A stretch of DNA of 64,000 nucleotides. It comes from JAJPHF01 sp035293805. Lineage in GTDB: Bacteria; Chloroflexota; UBA6077; JAJPHF01. Below, in pieces: positions 16,344 to 25,546 of the stretch. The position numbers were made by a program, and so were the translations under genes. Location of the stretch: NCBI GenBank assembly GCA_035293805.1, contig DATGMD010000055.1, forward strand, positions 62,001 through 126,000, read 5' to 3'. Below the pieces are notes generated by a model. It ran no database searches. It worked only from the letters and a program-made list of their open reading frames with translations, and was not told the origin of the DNA. Numbering within the stretch: the first letter of the stretch is position 1; each line of letters begins with the position of its first letter.

Positions 16344-16847
16344 ATGACCGACGGCGGGATCGACGACCTCTACCGCGCGATCATCCTCGACCACTACCAG
16401 CGTCCGCGCAATCACGGCCGGCTCGACGCGCCGAGTGTAGCCGCCCGGGGCTCGAACCCCCTGTGCGGCGACGAGGTCGAGGTGGCGCTGCGCATCACCG
16501 GCGAGCGCATTACCGACGTGGCGTTCCAGGGCCGCGGCTGCTCGATCAGTCAAGCCTCGGCCTCGTTGATGACGGAGAGCGTCAAGGGCAAGACGCTCAC
16601 CGAGGCGATAGGGCTGCTCGGTCAGTTTAGGCTGCTAATTACCGAGCCAGATGGACCCGAAGCGCCCCCGGATGGGCTAGGCGACCTTGGCGCGCTACAC
16701 GGCGTGCGGCGGTACCCGGTCCGCGTCAGATGCGCGCTGCTCGCCTGGAACGTCCTGAAGGAGGGCCTCGACCGGTACACCGGCGGCGAGGAGCGCCGCG
16801 GCCCCGGCGATCGACGGCGCGCTCTCGGCCCTGGCGACGCGGTTTGA
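16344..16847 (+). CDS. sufU: SufU-type iron-sulfur assembly protein
   Basis: IscU-fold protein that binds zinc and relays persulfide sulfur from SufS in SUF-type cluster assembly. Key cysteines are in NPLCGDEVEV, GRGCSISQASASLMTESV and VRCALLAW, and HYQRPRNHGRL is a family motif. The last 25 residues (from about RRGPGDRR) look out of frame. The next frame instead encodes AIDGALSALATRFDEAEQDD and stops at 16872, directly before the next ATG, so a late frameshift is suspected. No other suf gene is nearby. Confidence 0.88.
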   Translation: MTDGGIDDLYRAIILDHYQRPRNHGRLDAPSVAARGSNPLCGDEVEVALRITGERITDVAFQGRGCSISQASASLMTESVKGKTLTEAIGLLGQFRLLITEPDGPEAPPDGLGDLGALHGVRRYPVRVRCALLAWNVLKEGLDRYTGGEERRGPGDRRRALGPGDAV

Positions 16848-16872
16848 CGAGGCGGAACAGGACGACTTGTAG

Positions 16873-17283
16873 ATGCTGGCGATCATTGTCACCCGCGGCA
16901 CGTTCAACAACCTCATACAGGTGGCGACGCTGATCCGTACGGCGGCTGGCGATGGCACGCCAGTGCGTGTGCTGTTCCGCGATGCGGCGCTGCTTGCCAT
17001 GCGGGCCGATCGCATCGGCGCGTTAAGGTTCTCGCCTGAGTTTGCGGGCCGCGAGGTCGAGACACTGGACTTGCTGCGCGCTGCCGACTTCGAAGACCTC
17101 CAGAGTTTTCTCCGCGACGCCAAGGAGCACGGCGACGACGTACGCTACTATGCCTGTACCTCGTCGCTGTACTACTGCAACACTCAGGTCGAGGACCTCA
17201 TCCCGGAGATCGACGGGCCACGCCCCCTCGCCGCCTTCCTCACCGAGGACGTTCGCGCCGCCGCGACCGTCCTTACGTTCTAG
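16873..17283 (+). CDS. DsrE-family-like protein
   Basis: 136 aa. A small alpha/beta fold of the DsrE/DsrF type: MLAIIVTRGTFNNLIQVATL, VRVLFRDAALLAM and YYACTSSLYYC with two cysteines that could carry sulfur. The family includes sulfur-transfer subunits, which suits its position directly behind sufU (the ATG follows a stop immediately). The family call is by fold-level resemblance. Confidence 0.65.
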   Translation: MLAIIVTRGTFNNLIQVATLIRTAAGDGTPVRVLFRDAALLAMRADRIGALRFSPEFAGREVETLDLLRAADFEDLQSFLRDAKEHGDDVRYYACTSSLYYCNTQVEDLIPEIDGPRPLAAFLTEDVRAAATVLTF

Positions 17284-17384
17284 CGCCACCTTGCCGTCGA
17301 GCCGTCGGGCCATGTCTGGCGAATCGCCGGGAGAGGACAGCCTCGCTTTCGGTCCGGCAGCGTGACTGAATGCTAGACTGAGGC

Positions 17385-18164
17385 ATGCGGCCGGCGATCA
17401 ATGTGGAAGGGCTCTCCAAGCGGTTCGGCCGCACTTGGGCTGTGCGCGACGTCTCCTTCGCGGTCCAGCCGGGCGAGATCGTCGGGCTGCTCGGCCCCAA
17501 TGGCGCCGGCAAGACCACGACCATCCAGATGCTGCTCGGCATCATCACGCCCACCGCGGGCCGCATCGAGATCCTGGGTCGCGACCTGCACCGCGACCGT
17601 ACAGCGGTGCTGCAGCAGCTAAATTTCTCGTCGGCCTACGTCGCACTGCCGCCACGCCTGACGGTGTGGCAGAACCTAGAGATCTACGCGCGGCTATACA
17701 GCGTGCCGGACCGCCGGGCGCGTATCGCCGAACTGCTCACCTACTTCGGAGTGGCCCACCTGCGCCAACGCCCCGTGGGCACGCTCAGCTCCGGCGAGAC
17801 GGCTCGCGTGAACCTCTGCAAGGCGCTGCTCAACCGGCCGCGCGTGCTACTGCTGGACGAGCCGACGGCTAGCCTGGACCCCGACGCCGCGGACCGCGCC
17901 CGCACCAGCTTCAAGGAGATCCGCGCCGAGGGCGACATCACGCTGCTCTACACCTCGCACAACATGGCCGAGGTGGAGGACCTGTGCGACCGCGTCGTCT
18001 TCATCCACGAGGGGACCGTGCTGGCCGAGGGGACGCCGCTCGCGGTGACGCGCCAAATCCTTGGCGCCGGCGTCGAGGAGCCGTCGCTGGAAGAGGTGTT
18101 CATCAAGGTGGCGCGCGAGCGACGGCCGCGGACGCTCGCCGGCGAGCGCCCGGGGGACGACTGA
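17385..18164 (+). CDS. ABC transporter ATP-binding protein
   Basis: 259 aa. Walker A GPNGAGKTT (about 37-45), signature LSSGE (about 134), Walker B LLLDEP (about 155-160) followed by TASLDPD, and switch His in LYTSHNM. ABC-2 exporter ATPases of this type drive efflux or lipid/polysaccharide export. The ABC-2 permease follows after 124 bp. The ATPase C-terminus ends in EEPSLEEVFIKVARERRP, typical of the class. Confidence 0.93.
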   Translation: MRPAINVEGLSKRFGRTWAVRDVSFAVQPGEIVGLLGPNGAGKTTTIQMLLGIITPTAGRIEILGRDLHRDRTAVLQQLNFSSAYVALPPRLTVWQNLEIYARLYSVPDRRARIAELLTYFGVAHLRQRPVGTLSSGETARVNLCKALLNRPRVLLLDEPTASLDPDAADRARTSFKEIRAEGDITLLYTSHNMAEVEDLCDRVVFIHEGTVLAEGTPLAVTRQILGAGVEEPSLEEVFIKVARERRPRTLAGERPGDD

Positions 18165-18288
18165 TGTGGCGGCCACGAATGCGCGATGCGGCAGCCACGA
18201 ACCTCCAGGAGCGGGCGGCGGCCGCCACTGGCGTACGAACACCGGGCCGCGGTGCGGCGTGCCGGCATCCGGATGAGCGTAGGCGGCC

Positions 18289-19077
18289 ATGAATCCGGGC
18301 CGGGTGTACGCGATCGTCCTTCGGTATCTCTACGGCATCCCGCACGACGTGCCGCGCCTGTTCGACATCTTCTTCTGGCCGCTCGTGGACCTGTTCGTGT
18401 GGGGCTTCCTGACCGTGTACCTGGCGCAGGCGCGCGGTGGGGCCTACGTGGCGCTGTCGTGGCTCATTGGGGGCATCATCTTCTGGACGCTGCTGTACCG
18501 GGCATCGCAGGACGTGGCGGTGCAGCTTCTGGAAGACATCTGGGCGCGCAATTTCCTCAACCTGTTCGCCTCACCGCTGCGGCTGTCAGAGTTTATCGCA
18601 GCGCTGCTGATCGTCACCCTGCTGAAAGTGCTCGTTACCTTCGCGATCATCGCCGCGATCGCCTACGGGGCCTATGCCTTCGACATCTTCGCGCTGGGGC
18701 TGTACCTGCTGCCCTTCCTCGGCGTGCTGTTCGTGTTCGGCTGGGCGCTAGGGCTGGCCGTGGCGGCCCTCATCGTGCGCTACGGCTCGCGCGTGCAGAT
18801 CTTTGCGTGGGGGGCGGCCTTCTTGATCCAGCCGATCTCGGCGGTGTTCTACCCGGTAGACATTCTCCCCGCGGCTCTCATCCCGCTAGCCCGCGCCAAC
18901 CCGGCCACCTACGTCTTCGAGGGCATGCGCGCCGTCTTGCTGGAAGGCAGCTTTCCCGGCGATCAGTGGCTGCTGGCGCTGCTCTTGTCGGCCATCACGC
19001 TTGCGCTCAGCGTGTGGCTATTTGCGGTGCTGTTCGACCAGGCGCGCGCGCGGGGGATGCTCGCCCGGCTGGACTAG
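18289..19077 (+). CDS. ABC-2 type transporter permease
   Basis: 262 aa with about six hydrophobic helices. Segments such as WPLVDLFVWGFLTVYLAQ and QPISAVFYPVDILPAALIPLARANPAT are typical of ABC-2 permeases. It pairs with the preceding ATPase. Its stop overlaps by 4 nt the end of the convergent flavin oxidoreductase gene. The cargo is unknown. Confidence 0.9.
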   Translation: MNPGRVYAIVLRYLYGIPHDVPRLFDIFFWPLVDLFVWGFLTVYLAQARGGAYVALSWLIGGIIFWTLLYRASQDVAVQLLEDIWARNFLNLFASPLRLSEFIAALLIVTLLKVLVTFAIIAAIAYGAYAFDIFALGLYLLPFLGVLFVFGWALGLAVAALIVRYGSRVQIFAWGAAFLIQPISAVFYPVDILPAALIPLARANPATYVFEGMRAVLLEGSFPGDQWLLALLLSAITLALSVWLFAVLFDQARARGMLARLD

Positions 19078-20144
19078 CGGGCGGCGAGGGCGCCCGCGAA
19101 GCCGGGCGCGACCCGGTTGGTGAACAGGTCGAGCGAACGGAGGACCTGATCGCCGCTGAGGTTGCCCCACGCGAAGCAGCCGCCGAAGTAGTTGGCGCCG
19201 GTGGCGGCCAGGAAGGCGGCCAGTCGGTCCCGCACGGTGGCGGGGGAGCCGGCGAAGAGGACGCCGCGCTCCAGGCAGTCGTCGAAGTTGGCCAGGTTAT
19301 CGGTGAAGCTCTTGATGCCGTGCAGCTCCCAGAGGAAAGTGAAGCTGTGGCGAAAGCGGGCCAGTGCCTCGCGGGCCACGCGGTGCGCCTCGGCGTCGGT
19401 CTCCGCCACATAGACCTTCCGCACCACGCCGTAGACCGGCCGGGCAACGTGGGCATTGACGCGCGCGGCATTGGCCGCGGCACGGGGTAGGTGCTCGCGG
19501 TAGAGATCGAGGCGGCGGCGGACCTCGGCCGGGGTGGGGGTATTGAAGCTAAGCAGCGTCTGGTAGCCGTTCTCGGCCACCCAGGGGATCGTGTCGGGGT
19601 TGCTGGTGGGGTACCAGAGGGGCGGATACGGGCGCTGGTAGGGGCGCAGCTCCAGCCGCGCGTCGCGTAGCGTGTAGTACTCGCCGTCGGCGCTGACTTG
19701 ACCCTCGGTGAGCGCCGTGAGGAAGATCTTCAGGCCCTCGGCGTACATGTCGCGGGTCTGCGCGACGTCGACGCCGAGCATCTCCAGCTCCCAGGGGCTA
19801 GAGCCGCGCCCGATGCCTAGCTCCAGGCGGCCGCGGCTGAGCTGGTCGAGCATGCAGACCTCTTCGGCCAGGCGCATGGGGTTGTAGAGCGGCAGGATGT
19901 AGACGAGCGGGCCGAAGCGCAGGCGGCTGGTGCGCTGCGCGACGGCGCCCAGGAAGACGCTCGGCGATGGGGCCATGCCGAGCGGGGTGCCGTGGTGCTC
20001 GGCGACGTGGTAGCACCAGTAGCCGGCGCGGTCGGCGTACTCGGCCATGCGCAGGCGCTGCTCATAGCTCGTGGCAAGGTCGTCGTCGCCGCGATCGACC
20101 CAGTCGAAGAGGCCGAACACCACGTTGTCGTTTGCGAGTGCCAT
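19074..20144 (-). CDS. LLM-class flavin-dependent oxidoreductase
   Basis: 356 aa luciferase-like TIM barrel: YWCYHVAEHHGTPLGMAPSP, QRTSRLRFGPLVYILPLYNP, GRLELGIGRGSSPWE and YPPLWYPTSNPDTIPWVAENGY. It differs clearly from the homologue at 10738, so the two are not recent duplicates. ATG 20144 follows AGAAGG at good spacing; a GTG two codons upstream is less well placed. It is the last gene of a minus-strand group with purU, a MetE-like gene and a Mo-hydroxylase gene. Confidence 0.9.
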   Translation of the reverse strand: MALANDNVVFGLFDWVDRGDDDLATSYEQRLRMAEYADRAGYWCYHVAEHHGTPLGMAPSPSVFLGAVAQRTSRLRFGPLVYILPLYNPMRLAEEVCMLDQLSRGRLELGIGRGSSPWELEMLGVDVAQTRDMYAEGLKIFLTALTEGQVSADGEYYTLRDARLELRPYQRPYPPLWYPTSNPDTIPWVAENGYQTLLSFNTPTPAEVRRRLDLYREHLPRAAANAARVNAHVARPVYGVVRKVYVAETDAEAHRVAREALARFRHSFTFLWELHGIKSFTDNLANFDDCLERGVLFAGSPATVRDRLAAFLAATGANYFGGCFAWGNLSGDQVLRSLDLFTNRVAPGFAGALAAR

Positions 20145-20229
20145 GCTCACCTTCTCTTTGGCGCGGCGGCGGCCAGGAAACCCGTCCCTCCGTCACGGAC
20201 GAATGGGTCAGACGGCGTGTGCACCGACC

Positions 20230-21087
20230 TTACTGGCTGAAGACGACGGTCTTGTTGTGGTAGACGAGCACGCGGTCCTCCAGGTGCAGGCGGACGGCGC
20301 GAGCGAGGGTCAGCTTCTCCACGTCGCGGCCCTTGCGGATCAGGTCGGCGACCTCGTCGGCGTGCGTCGTACGCACGACTTCCTGCTCGATAATGGGGCC
20401 TGCATCTAGCTCCTCGGTGGCGTAGTGGGCCGTGGCGCCGATCAGCTTCACGCCGCGCTGATGGGCCTGGTGGTACGGCCGCTCGCCGGGGAAGCTGGGC
20501 AAGAAGCCGTGGTGGATGTTGATGACCGGGCAGCCCACCTCGCGCAAGAAGTTGGCCGACAGGATCTGCATGTAGCGCGCGAGCACCACCAGGTCGACGC
20601 CGTAGGCGCGCAGCAACGCCAGCATCTGCGCCTCCTGGGCCGGGCGGGTGTCGCGGTTGACGGGCAGGTGGTGGAACGGCACGCCGAAGGTGGCGGCGAC
20701 GAGCGCCGCGTCGGGGTGGTTCGAGATGACGCAGGTGAAGACCGTGTTCAGCTCGCCGGCGCGCTGCCGCAGGACGAGGTCGTACAGGCAGTGGTCCTGC
20801 TTGGAGACGAGGATGGCGGTGCGCTTGACCTGCTCGGCGTAGACAAGGCGCCAGGCCATGCCGAGCGCCTCGCACAGCTCGGCGATGCGGGCCTCGAGGC
20901 CGGGGCGGTCGACGGCGGCGGCGTCCAGCTCGAACTGGATGCGCTGGAAGAAGTGCTGCGCGGGCCGGTCGAGGTGGTGGTCGGCGTGGATGACGTTGGC
21001 GCCCAGCTCGTAGAGGAGCTGGGTCGTGCGCGCCACCAGGCCGCGCTGGTCGGGGCCCGCAAGCAGGAGCGTCGCCGCCGTGGTCAC
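20230..21087 (-). CDS. purU: Formyltetrahydrofolate deformylase
   Basis: 285 aa. An N-terminal ACT domain (LLAGPDQRGLVARTTQLLYE) is joined to a formyltransferase-type hydrolase domain (NIHHGFLPSFPGERPYHQAH; GATAHYATEELDAGPIIEQE). It hydrolyses 10-formyl-THF to formate and THF, balancing one-carbon pools. The start is GTG with GGGAG upstream. It sits in a minus-strand group with a MetE-like gene, hinting at shared folate one-carbon use. Confidence 0.95.
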   Translation of the reverse strand: MTTAATLLLAGPDQRGLVARTTQLLYELGANVIHADHHLDRPAQHFFQRIQFELDAAAVDRPGLEARIAELCEALGMAWRLVYAEQVKRTAILVSKQDHCLYDLVLRQRAGELNTVFTCVISNHPDAALVAATFGVPFHHLPVNRDTRPAQEAQMLALLRAYGVDLVVLARYMQILSANFLREVGCPVINIHHGFLPSFPGERPYHQAHQRGVKLIGATAHYATEELDAGPIIEQEVVRTTHADEVADLIRKGRDVEKLTLARAVRLHLEDRVLVYHNKTVVFSQ

Positions 21088-21142
21088 ACCCGGTCTCCCT
21101 TCGTCGGCTGGTGGGCGCCTGGATCGTCGCGGGTCGCGCGCC

Positions 21143-21171
21143 GGGCGGCGGGGGGCGAGCCCCCGCCCTAC
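21143..21171. repeat. Palindromic repeat ending CCCTAC
   Basis: Stem GCGGGGG / CCCCCGC around GCGAG, followed by CCTAC. First of two such hairpins in the purU to MetE-like gap, and part of a window-wide family. Confidence 0.6.
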
Positions 21172-21209
21172 CCCCGGTTCGCCGAATTGGCTCGCGGTAG
21201 CGCTGCCGG

Positions 21210-21240
21210 CCGGGCGGCAAGGGACGCGCCCCTGCCCTAC
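21210..21240. repeat. Palindromic repeat ending CCCTAC
   Basis: Near-perfect arms GGCAAGGG / CCCCTGCC around ACGCG, followed by CTAC. The shared flank with 61178 and 28406 is CGGGCGGCA before the hairpin. Confidence 0.6.
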
Positions 21241-21294
21241 GTTTCCATCGACCGCCTGCCCTGACCGGGGGGCGAGTCGCCACGCTGCTGCCCC

Positions 21295-22338
21295 CTACTG
21301 GCCGGTTAGCTCGCGGCGCACGATCGCGGCGCCGGCGGCCAGCGCGTGCAGCTTCTGGTAGCCGACCCAGCGCGCCTGCCGCCGCAGGCCGCAGTCGGGG
21401 TTCAAGTAGAGCCTGTCGGCCGGGACGTACTTGAGCGCCTGGCGGATCAGCGCCGCGACCTCCTCGGGCGTCTCTACGTACCAGTTTCGCACGTCGATCA
21501 CGCCAGCTCCCAGCTCGCGGTCGCCGCCCAGCTCGGGCCACAGCTCGATCTCGGCCATCAGGCGGTTGGCGAACTCCAGCACGAGATGGTCGGCGCGGGC
21601 GTCGCGCAGGGCGGGGACGTAGGGCGCGTAGGTGCGCGGCGCGTAAGGCATCTTGCGGTAGGTGCCGAAGCAGATGTGCAGGGCCAGCTTAGCCTGCACG
21701 CCTTCGACGGCCTGGTTAAAGAGGGCCACCATGTCGGCGGGCGGCGTCGGCGCCACGTCTACGCCGGAGATGGCCGGCTCGTCGATCTGAATGAAGGTGG
21801 CGCCCGCAGCGACGAGGCGGCGCAGCTCGGCGTTGATGGCCGGCACGAAGGCCTCGGCTAGCTCGCGGCGGCTGCGGTAGCCCTCGACGGGGCGGATGTA
21901 GGCGGTGAGCGCGTAGGGGCCGGGGCAGGTGACTTTGATCGGCTTCGCGGTGTGGGCCTTCAGGTACTCGAACTCCTCGACGATGCCCATGCCGAGCGGC
22001 ACCTCGACGCGGCCGGTCGTCTCTAGCACCGGCTCCATGTCGAGGCCGACCTCGCCGACCTTGCGGAGCGGCCCGACGTTGCGGAGGTTCGTGATGCGGC
22101 CGGCGAAGGTGGCGAGGAAGCCCTCGCGGCGCATCTCGCCGTCGGTGATGACGTCAATGCCGGCGCGCGTCTGGTCGAGGATGGCGATCTCGACCGCGTC
22201 GTCGAGCGCTTCCTGCGTATCGATCGGGCCGTAGGCGCCGCGGGCGATCTCGGCTTTGGCCGTGTGCAGCCAGGACGGGCGGCCGTGGGCGCCGACGACG
22301 GTCGTGGGCAGCAGCGGGAGGGTGGCGTCGCGGCTCAT
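21295..22338 (-). CDS. MetE-like (cobalamin-independent methionine synthase C-terminal domain) methyltransferase
   Basis: 347 aa, covering only the catalytic C-terminal barrel of MetE. Zinc-ligand segments are visible: LHICFG (His and Cys) and LNPDCGL (Cys). TTVVGAHGRPSW, QIDEPAISG and DGEMRREGF are family-like. Short MetE-like proteins can act as core methionine synthases or on other methylated substrates, so the exact reaction is open. It overlaps the upstream Mo-hydroxylase gene as ATGA, so the two are translationally coupled. Confidence 0.85.
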   Translation of the reverse strand: MSRDATLPLLPTTVVGAHGRPSWLHTAKAEIARGAYGPIDTQEALDDAVEIAILDQTRAGIDVITDGEMRREGFLATFAGRITNLRNVGPLRKVGEVGLDMEPVLETTGRVEVPLGMGIVEEFEYLKAHTAKPIKVTCPGPYALTAYIRPVEGYRSRRELAEAFVPAINAELRRLVAAGATFIQIDEPAISGVDVAPTPPADMVALFNQAVEGVQAKLALHICFGTYRKMPYAPRTYAPYVPALRDARADHLVLEFANRLMAEIELWPELGGDRELGAGVIDVRNWYVETPEEVAALIRQALKYVPADRLYLNPDCGLRRQARWVGYQKLHALAAGAAIVRRELTGQ

Positions 22339-24587
22339 GCCTGCTTCTCCTGCAGCCCGCGCAGCACCGTCTCGGGCTGGATGGGGATCGCGTAGATGGG
22401 CACGCCAGTCGCGTCGCGCACGGCGTTGGCGATGGCGCCGGCCACGGGCACGAACGGCTCCTCGCCGATCGACTTGCCGCCGAAGGGGGCAGGACCCGCA
22501 GGTGACTGGACGTGCACGGTGATTAGCTCCGGGATATCGGCGGCGGTGGGGAGCTTGTAGTCGCCGAGGTTGGCGGCGACCACACGGCCGTCCTCGATCG
22601 GCGAGCCCTCCATGAGGGCGCTACCGACGCCCTGGACCACGCCGCCGTCGATCTGGCCCTGGTAGCCGAGAGGGTTCAGGATGGTGCCGACATCGTGGGC
22701 GCTGGCGATGCGCCGCACGTGGACCTGGCCCGTCTCGGGGTCGACCTCGACCTCGGCCGCCTGGGCGACGAAGGAGACGATCTGCGGCACCTGGCCCTTG
22801 TAGACGCCGCGGGCGCGCAGCGGCTCGCCGCGCGCCTCGGCGTCGCGGGCGAGCGTCGCCAGGTCGACGGCCTGGCCGTTGGCGCGGGCGACGCCGTCGG
22901 CGATCTCGACGCGCTCGGGCGCGACGCCGAAGCGGGCCGCGGCGACCTCGTTCAGGCGGGCGCGCAGCACCTGGGCGGCGTCGAGCGCGGCGCGGCCGGT
23001 GATGTGAGTCGTCTTGCTGCCGCCCGTGCCCGGGTCGATCGGCGAGTGGGCGGTGTCCTGGGCGCCCACCTCGATGCTGCCGAGCGGCACGCCCACGACC
23101 TCGGCGACGATCTGCTGGAGAAGCGTGTAGATGCCGGTGCCGGTGTCGGGGACGCCGGTGTGGACGCGCGTGCGGCCGTCGGCGCCGAGCGCTAGCTCGA
23201 CGTGGGACTCGCCGCCGCCGATGCCGCGCTCGGAGAGCGCGAGGCCGCGGCCGACGAGCCGGCCCGGCACGGTGGGCGGCGGCTTCGGCGCGCTCCAGCC
23301 GATCGCCGCGGCGGCGCGCTCCAGCACCTCGCGCGCCTGGATGTCCTGCCACGTCACGTCGACGACGGGCTTCTCGCCCTCCAGCAGCACGTTCTTGAGG
23401 CGGAACGCCAGCGGGTCCATGCCGAGGGCCGCAGCCACGAGGTCCATGTGGGCCTCGACGGCGAAGATGACCTGCGGCTGGCCGGGGGCGCGCATGTAGC
23501 CGCAGGGCACCTGGTTGGTGTAGACGGCCAGGCCCTCGACGCGGGCGTTAGGGATGCGGTAGGTGCCGCCGAGCTTGAAGACGCCGTTCAGCATACCGTT
23601 GGGCGCGATGTTGTGCGCGGCGTAAGCGCCGCGGTTGTAGATCACCAGGCCGTCGCGGGCGACGAGCGTGCCGTCGCGCTTGACGCCAGTCTTGAGCTTG
23701 ATCGTGGCGGGGTGGCGGGGGTTGGCGCTGGTTAGCTCTTCAGTGTAGTTGAGGACCATCGCCACGGGGCGGCCGCTGGCGCGGGCGAGGAAGTAGGCGA
23801 CGGGCGCGTTGCCGAGGCTGCCCTTGCCGCCGAAGTCGCCGCCCACTGGGACGTGGTGGAGCACCACGCCCTCGTGGGGCAGGTCGAGCGCGTCGGCCAG
23901 CATGTCGCGCGCGCGGAAGGGTGTCTTGTTGGACATCCAGACCTGGGCCGAGCCGTCGCCCTCGATGGCGACGACGCACGCTTGCGGCTCGATGTAGCCC
24001 TGGTGCACGAGGGCGGTGTGGAAGGTGTGTTCGATCACGAGATCGGACGCGGCGAAGCCGGCCGCGAGGTCGCCGCGCTCGTGGACGTAGCGGGCGTGGA
24101 GGTTGGGCACGTCGGGGAGGTCCCAGGTGAGGCCGGCGTAGCCGCGGAGGTCGGGATGGAGGACGGGCGCGCCGGGCTGCATGGCCGCCTCGGCATCGAA
24201 CACGGCGGGCAGCTCGTCGTACTCGACGCGGACGAGGGCCAGGGCCTCGTCGGCCGTGTCCTCGTCGTCGGCGGCAACGGCGACGACACGCTCGCCGACG
24301 AAGCGCACGCGGTCGCGGGCGAGCGGCGGCATGTCCTGGATCTTGAGGCCGACGAGCACGCGGGGCAGGTCGGCGCCGGTGAGGACGGCGTGGACGCCGG
24401 GCAGGCGGCGGGCGGCGCTGGTGTCGATATGGAGGATACGGGCGTGGGGCAGGGGGCTGTGGAGGCACTTGCCCCAGAGCTGGCCCGGCCGGACCACGTC
24501 GGCGGCGTAGCGCGCCTGGCCCGTGACCTTCGTTTCGCCCTCGATGCGCCCGAGCGGGCGCCCGACCACGTGTAGCTGTGCGACCAC
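22335..24587 (-). CDS. Xanthine dehydrogenase-family molybdopterin-binding subunit
   Basis: 750 aa large subunit of a molybdenum hydroxylase. Visible: GRIEGETKVTGQARYAADV, a GGDFGGKG cofactor loop, GVPDTGTGIYTLLQQIVAEV, GGSKTTHITGRAALDAA and, near the C-terminus, IGEEPFVPVAGAIANAV with the expected catalytic Glu. No FAD or 2Fe-2S subunit is adjacent. GTG 24587 follows GAGGAGG. The frame stays open 300 bp upstream through a repeat, but those residues are Pro/Arg-rich and not family-like. Confidence 0.9.
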   Translation of the reverse strand: MVAQLHVVGRPLGRIEGETKVTGQARYAADVVRPGQLWGKCLHSPLPHARILHIDTSAARRLPGVHAVLTGADLPRVLVGLKIQDMPPLARDRVRFVGERVVAVAADDEDTADEALALVRVEYDELPAVFDAEAAMQPGAPVLHPDLRGYAGLTWDLPDVPNLHARYVHERGDLAAGFAASDLVIEHTFHTALVHQGYIEPQACVVAIEGDGSAQVWMSNKTPFRARDMLADALDLPHEGVVLHHVPVGGDFGGKGSLGNAPVAYFLARASGRPVAMVLNYTEELTSANPRHPATIKLKTGVKRDGTLVARDGLVIYNRGAYAAHNIAPNGMLNGVFKLGGTYRIPNARVEGLAVYTNQVPCGYMRAPGQPQVIFAVEAHMDLVAAALGMDPLAFRLKNVLLEGEKPVVDVTWQDIQAREVLERAAAAIGWSAPKPPPTVPGRLVGRGLALSERGIGGGESHVELALGADGRTRVHTGVPDTGTGIYTLLQQIVAEVVGVPLGSIEVGAQDTAHSPIDPGTGGSKTTHITGRAALDAAQVLRARLNEVAAARFGVAPERVEIADGVARANGQAVDLATLARDAEARGEPLRARGVYKGQVPQIVSFVAQAAEVEVDPETGQVHVRRIASAHDVGTILNPLGYQGQIDGGVVQGVGSALMEGSPIEDGRVVAANLGDYKLPTAADIPELITVHVQSPAGPAPFGGKSIGEEPFVPVAGAIANAVRDATGVPIYAIPIQPETVLRGLQEKQA

Positions 24588-25546
24588 GGCTGCCTCCTCG
24601 TCTCGCGCGCTGGCCGGCCGGGAGTATAGCAGGCCGGGAGACCTAACCCCCCCGCCCCCCCTTCCCTTCGAAGGAAGGGGGGAGAACGCCAGGGAAGGCG
24701 GAGCCGGAAGGACCCGTCGGCTTCCCGCGGCGGGCGGGGTGAGGAACTGGGCTCGCTTGCGTGAGGGTCGGGTGGCGGCGGCGACGGCGTGTTGCGAATT
24801 GGCCGAGGAACGGTCAAACGATGCTCTCCTGGGCCCTGGAATTTGGGTTGAGGGTAAGCGCGGCCGGCTCGCGGGCCGGTGCGGGCGCACGAGGGGTGGC
24901 GGGCGGCGGCCGCGTGCCCGGCGGGTCGGGCGGGCACGCGGCGCGCGGGACGCGGGGGCGCGAGCGCGATCGGGCGCGCCCCCACGTCGGGCTGGGCGCG
25001 GGTAGCGGAGGCCGTCATCCGCCGGCGCGGTCTCGCGGGCACCGGATGGTCCCGGCGGGGACGTCAGGCCGCCGGGCGGTCCCTGAGAGCAGGCGCTTCC
25101 ATAGGTCTACGACTAGCCACGGCCTGGCGGGTCGGCGGGGGTGCCCTCCGCAGCAGGTAGCCGCCGTTGGGGAGAGGCCGCGGCCGGTGGGAGCGCGGCG
25201 GCCCGGCCTGGGAGGGCCGCACGCGCTCGGGTGGCTCGCTGGGTCCAGGCCGGTTGTTGGGCGGTGGCACCTCCGACGCTAGGGTGGGTGCAGGGAGCTC
25301 TATATGGATAGGCGAATTCGGGAGGGCTGGCGTCCGGGTGGGGCGCGGGACCGATATCCGTTGCTGTTAGGGGTAACTTGTCGCCACAGGAAGGAATGCC
25401 TGTAGCGTTCAGGCGCGCGTTGAGGCAGGAGGTTGCGGGACGAGCGGCGAGGCGGTATACCACGGTCTATGAGGCTGGCCGACCAGCTCCTGCCGTCAGA
25501 GATTTGGGCCGCGACCTCGGCCGCCGCCCGGGCGCTACTCGTCGCT
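24588..25546. other. Intergenic accessory stretch; repeat but no convincing gene
   Basis: About 960 bp between the Mo-hydroxylase gene and an IS66 remnant. It contains a pyrimidine/purine palindromic repeat (24644-24693). The remaining open frames are Arg/Gly-rich shadows with no motif. It is probably decayed DNA. Confidence 0.55.
24644..24693. repeat. Near-palindromic C/G-run repeat
   Basis: Runs of C, then TTCCCTTCGAAGGAA, then runs of G. It resembles the CCCTC...GAGGG elements at 36389, 37198, 49779 and 53851. Confidence 0.5.

Noticed and set aside
16440..16470. GGCTCGAACCCC as a tRNA T-arm
   Set aside because: It encodes the conserved sufU segment RGSNPLCGDE and no cloverleaf forms around it.
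24761..25282. Long open frames in the 24.6-25.3 kb stretch
   Set aside because: Composition is Arg/Gly/Pro-rich in all frames, with no motif, good start or homologue-like segment; a typical high-GC shadow.
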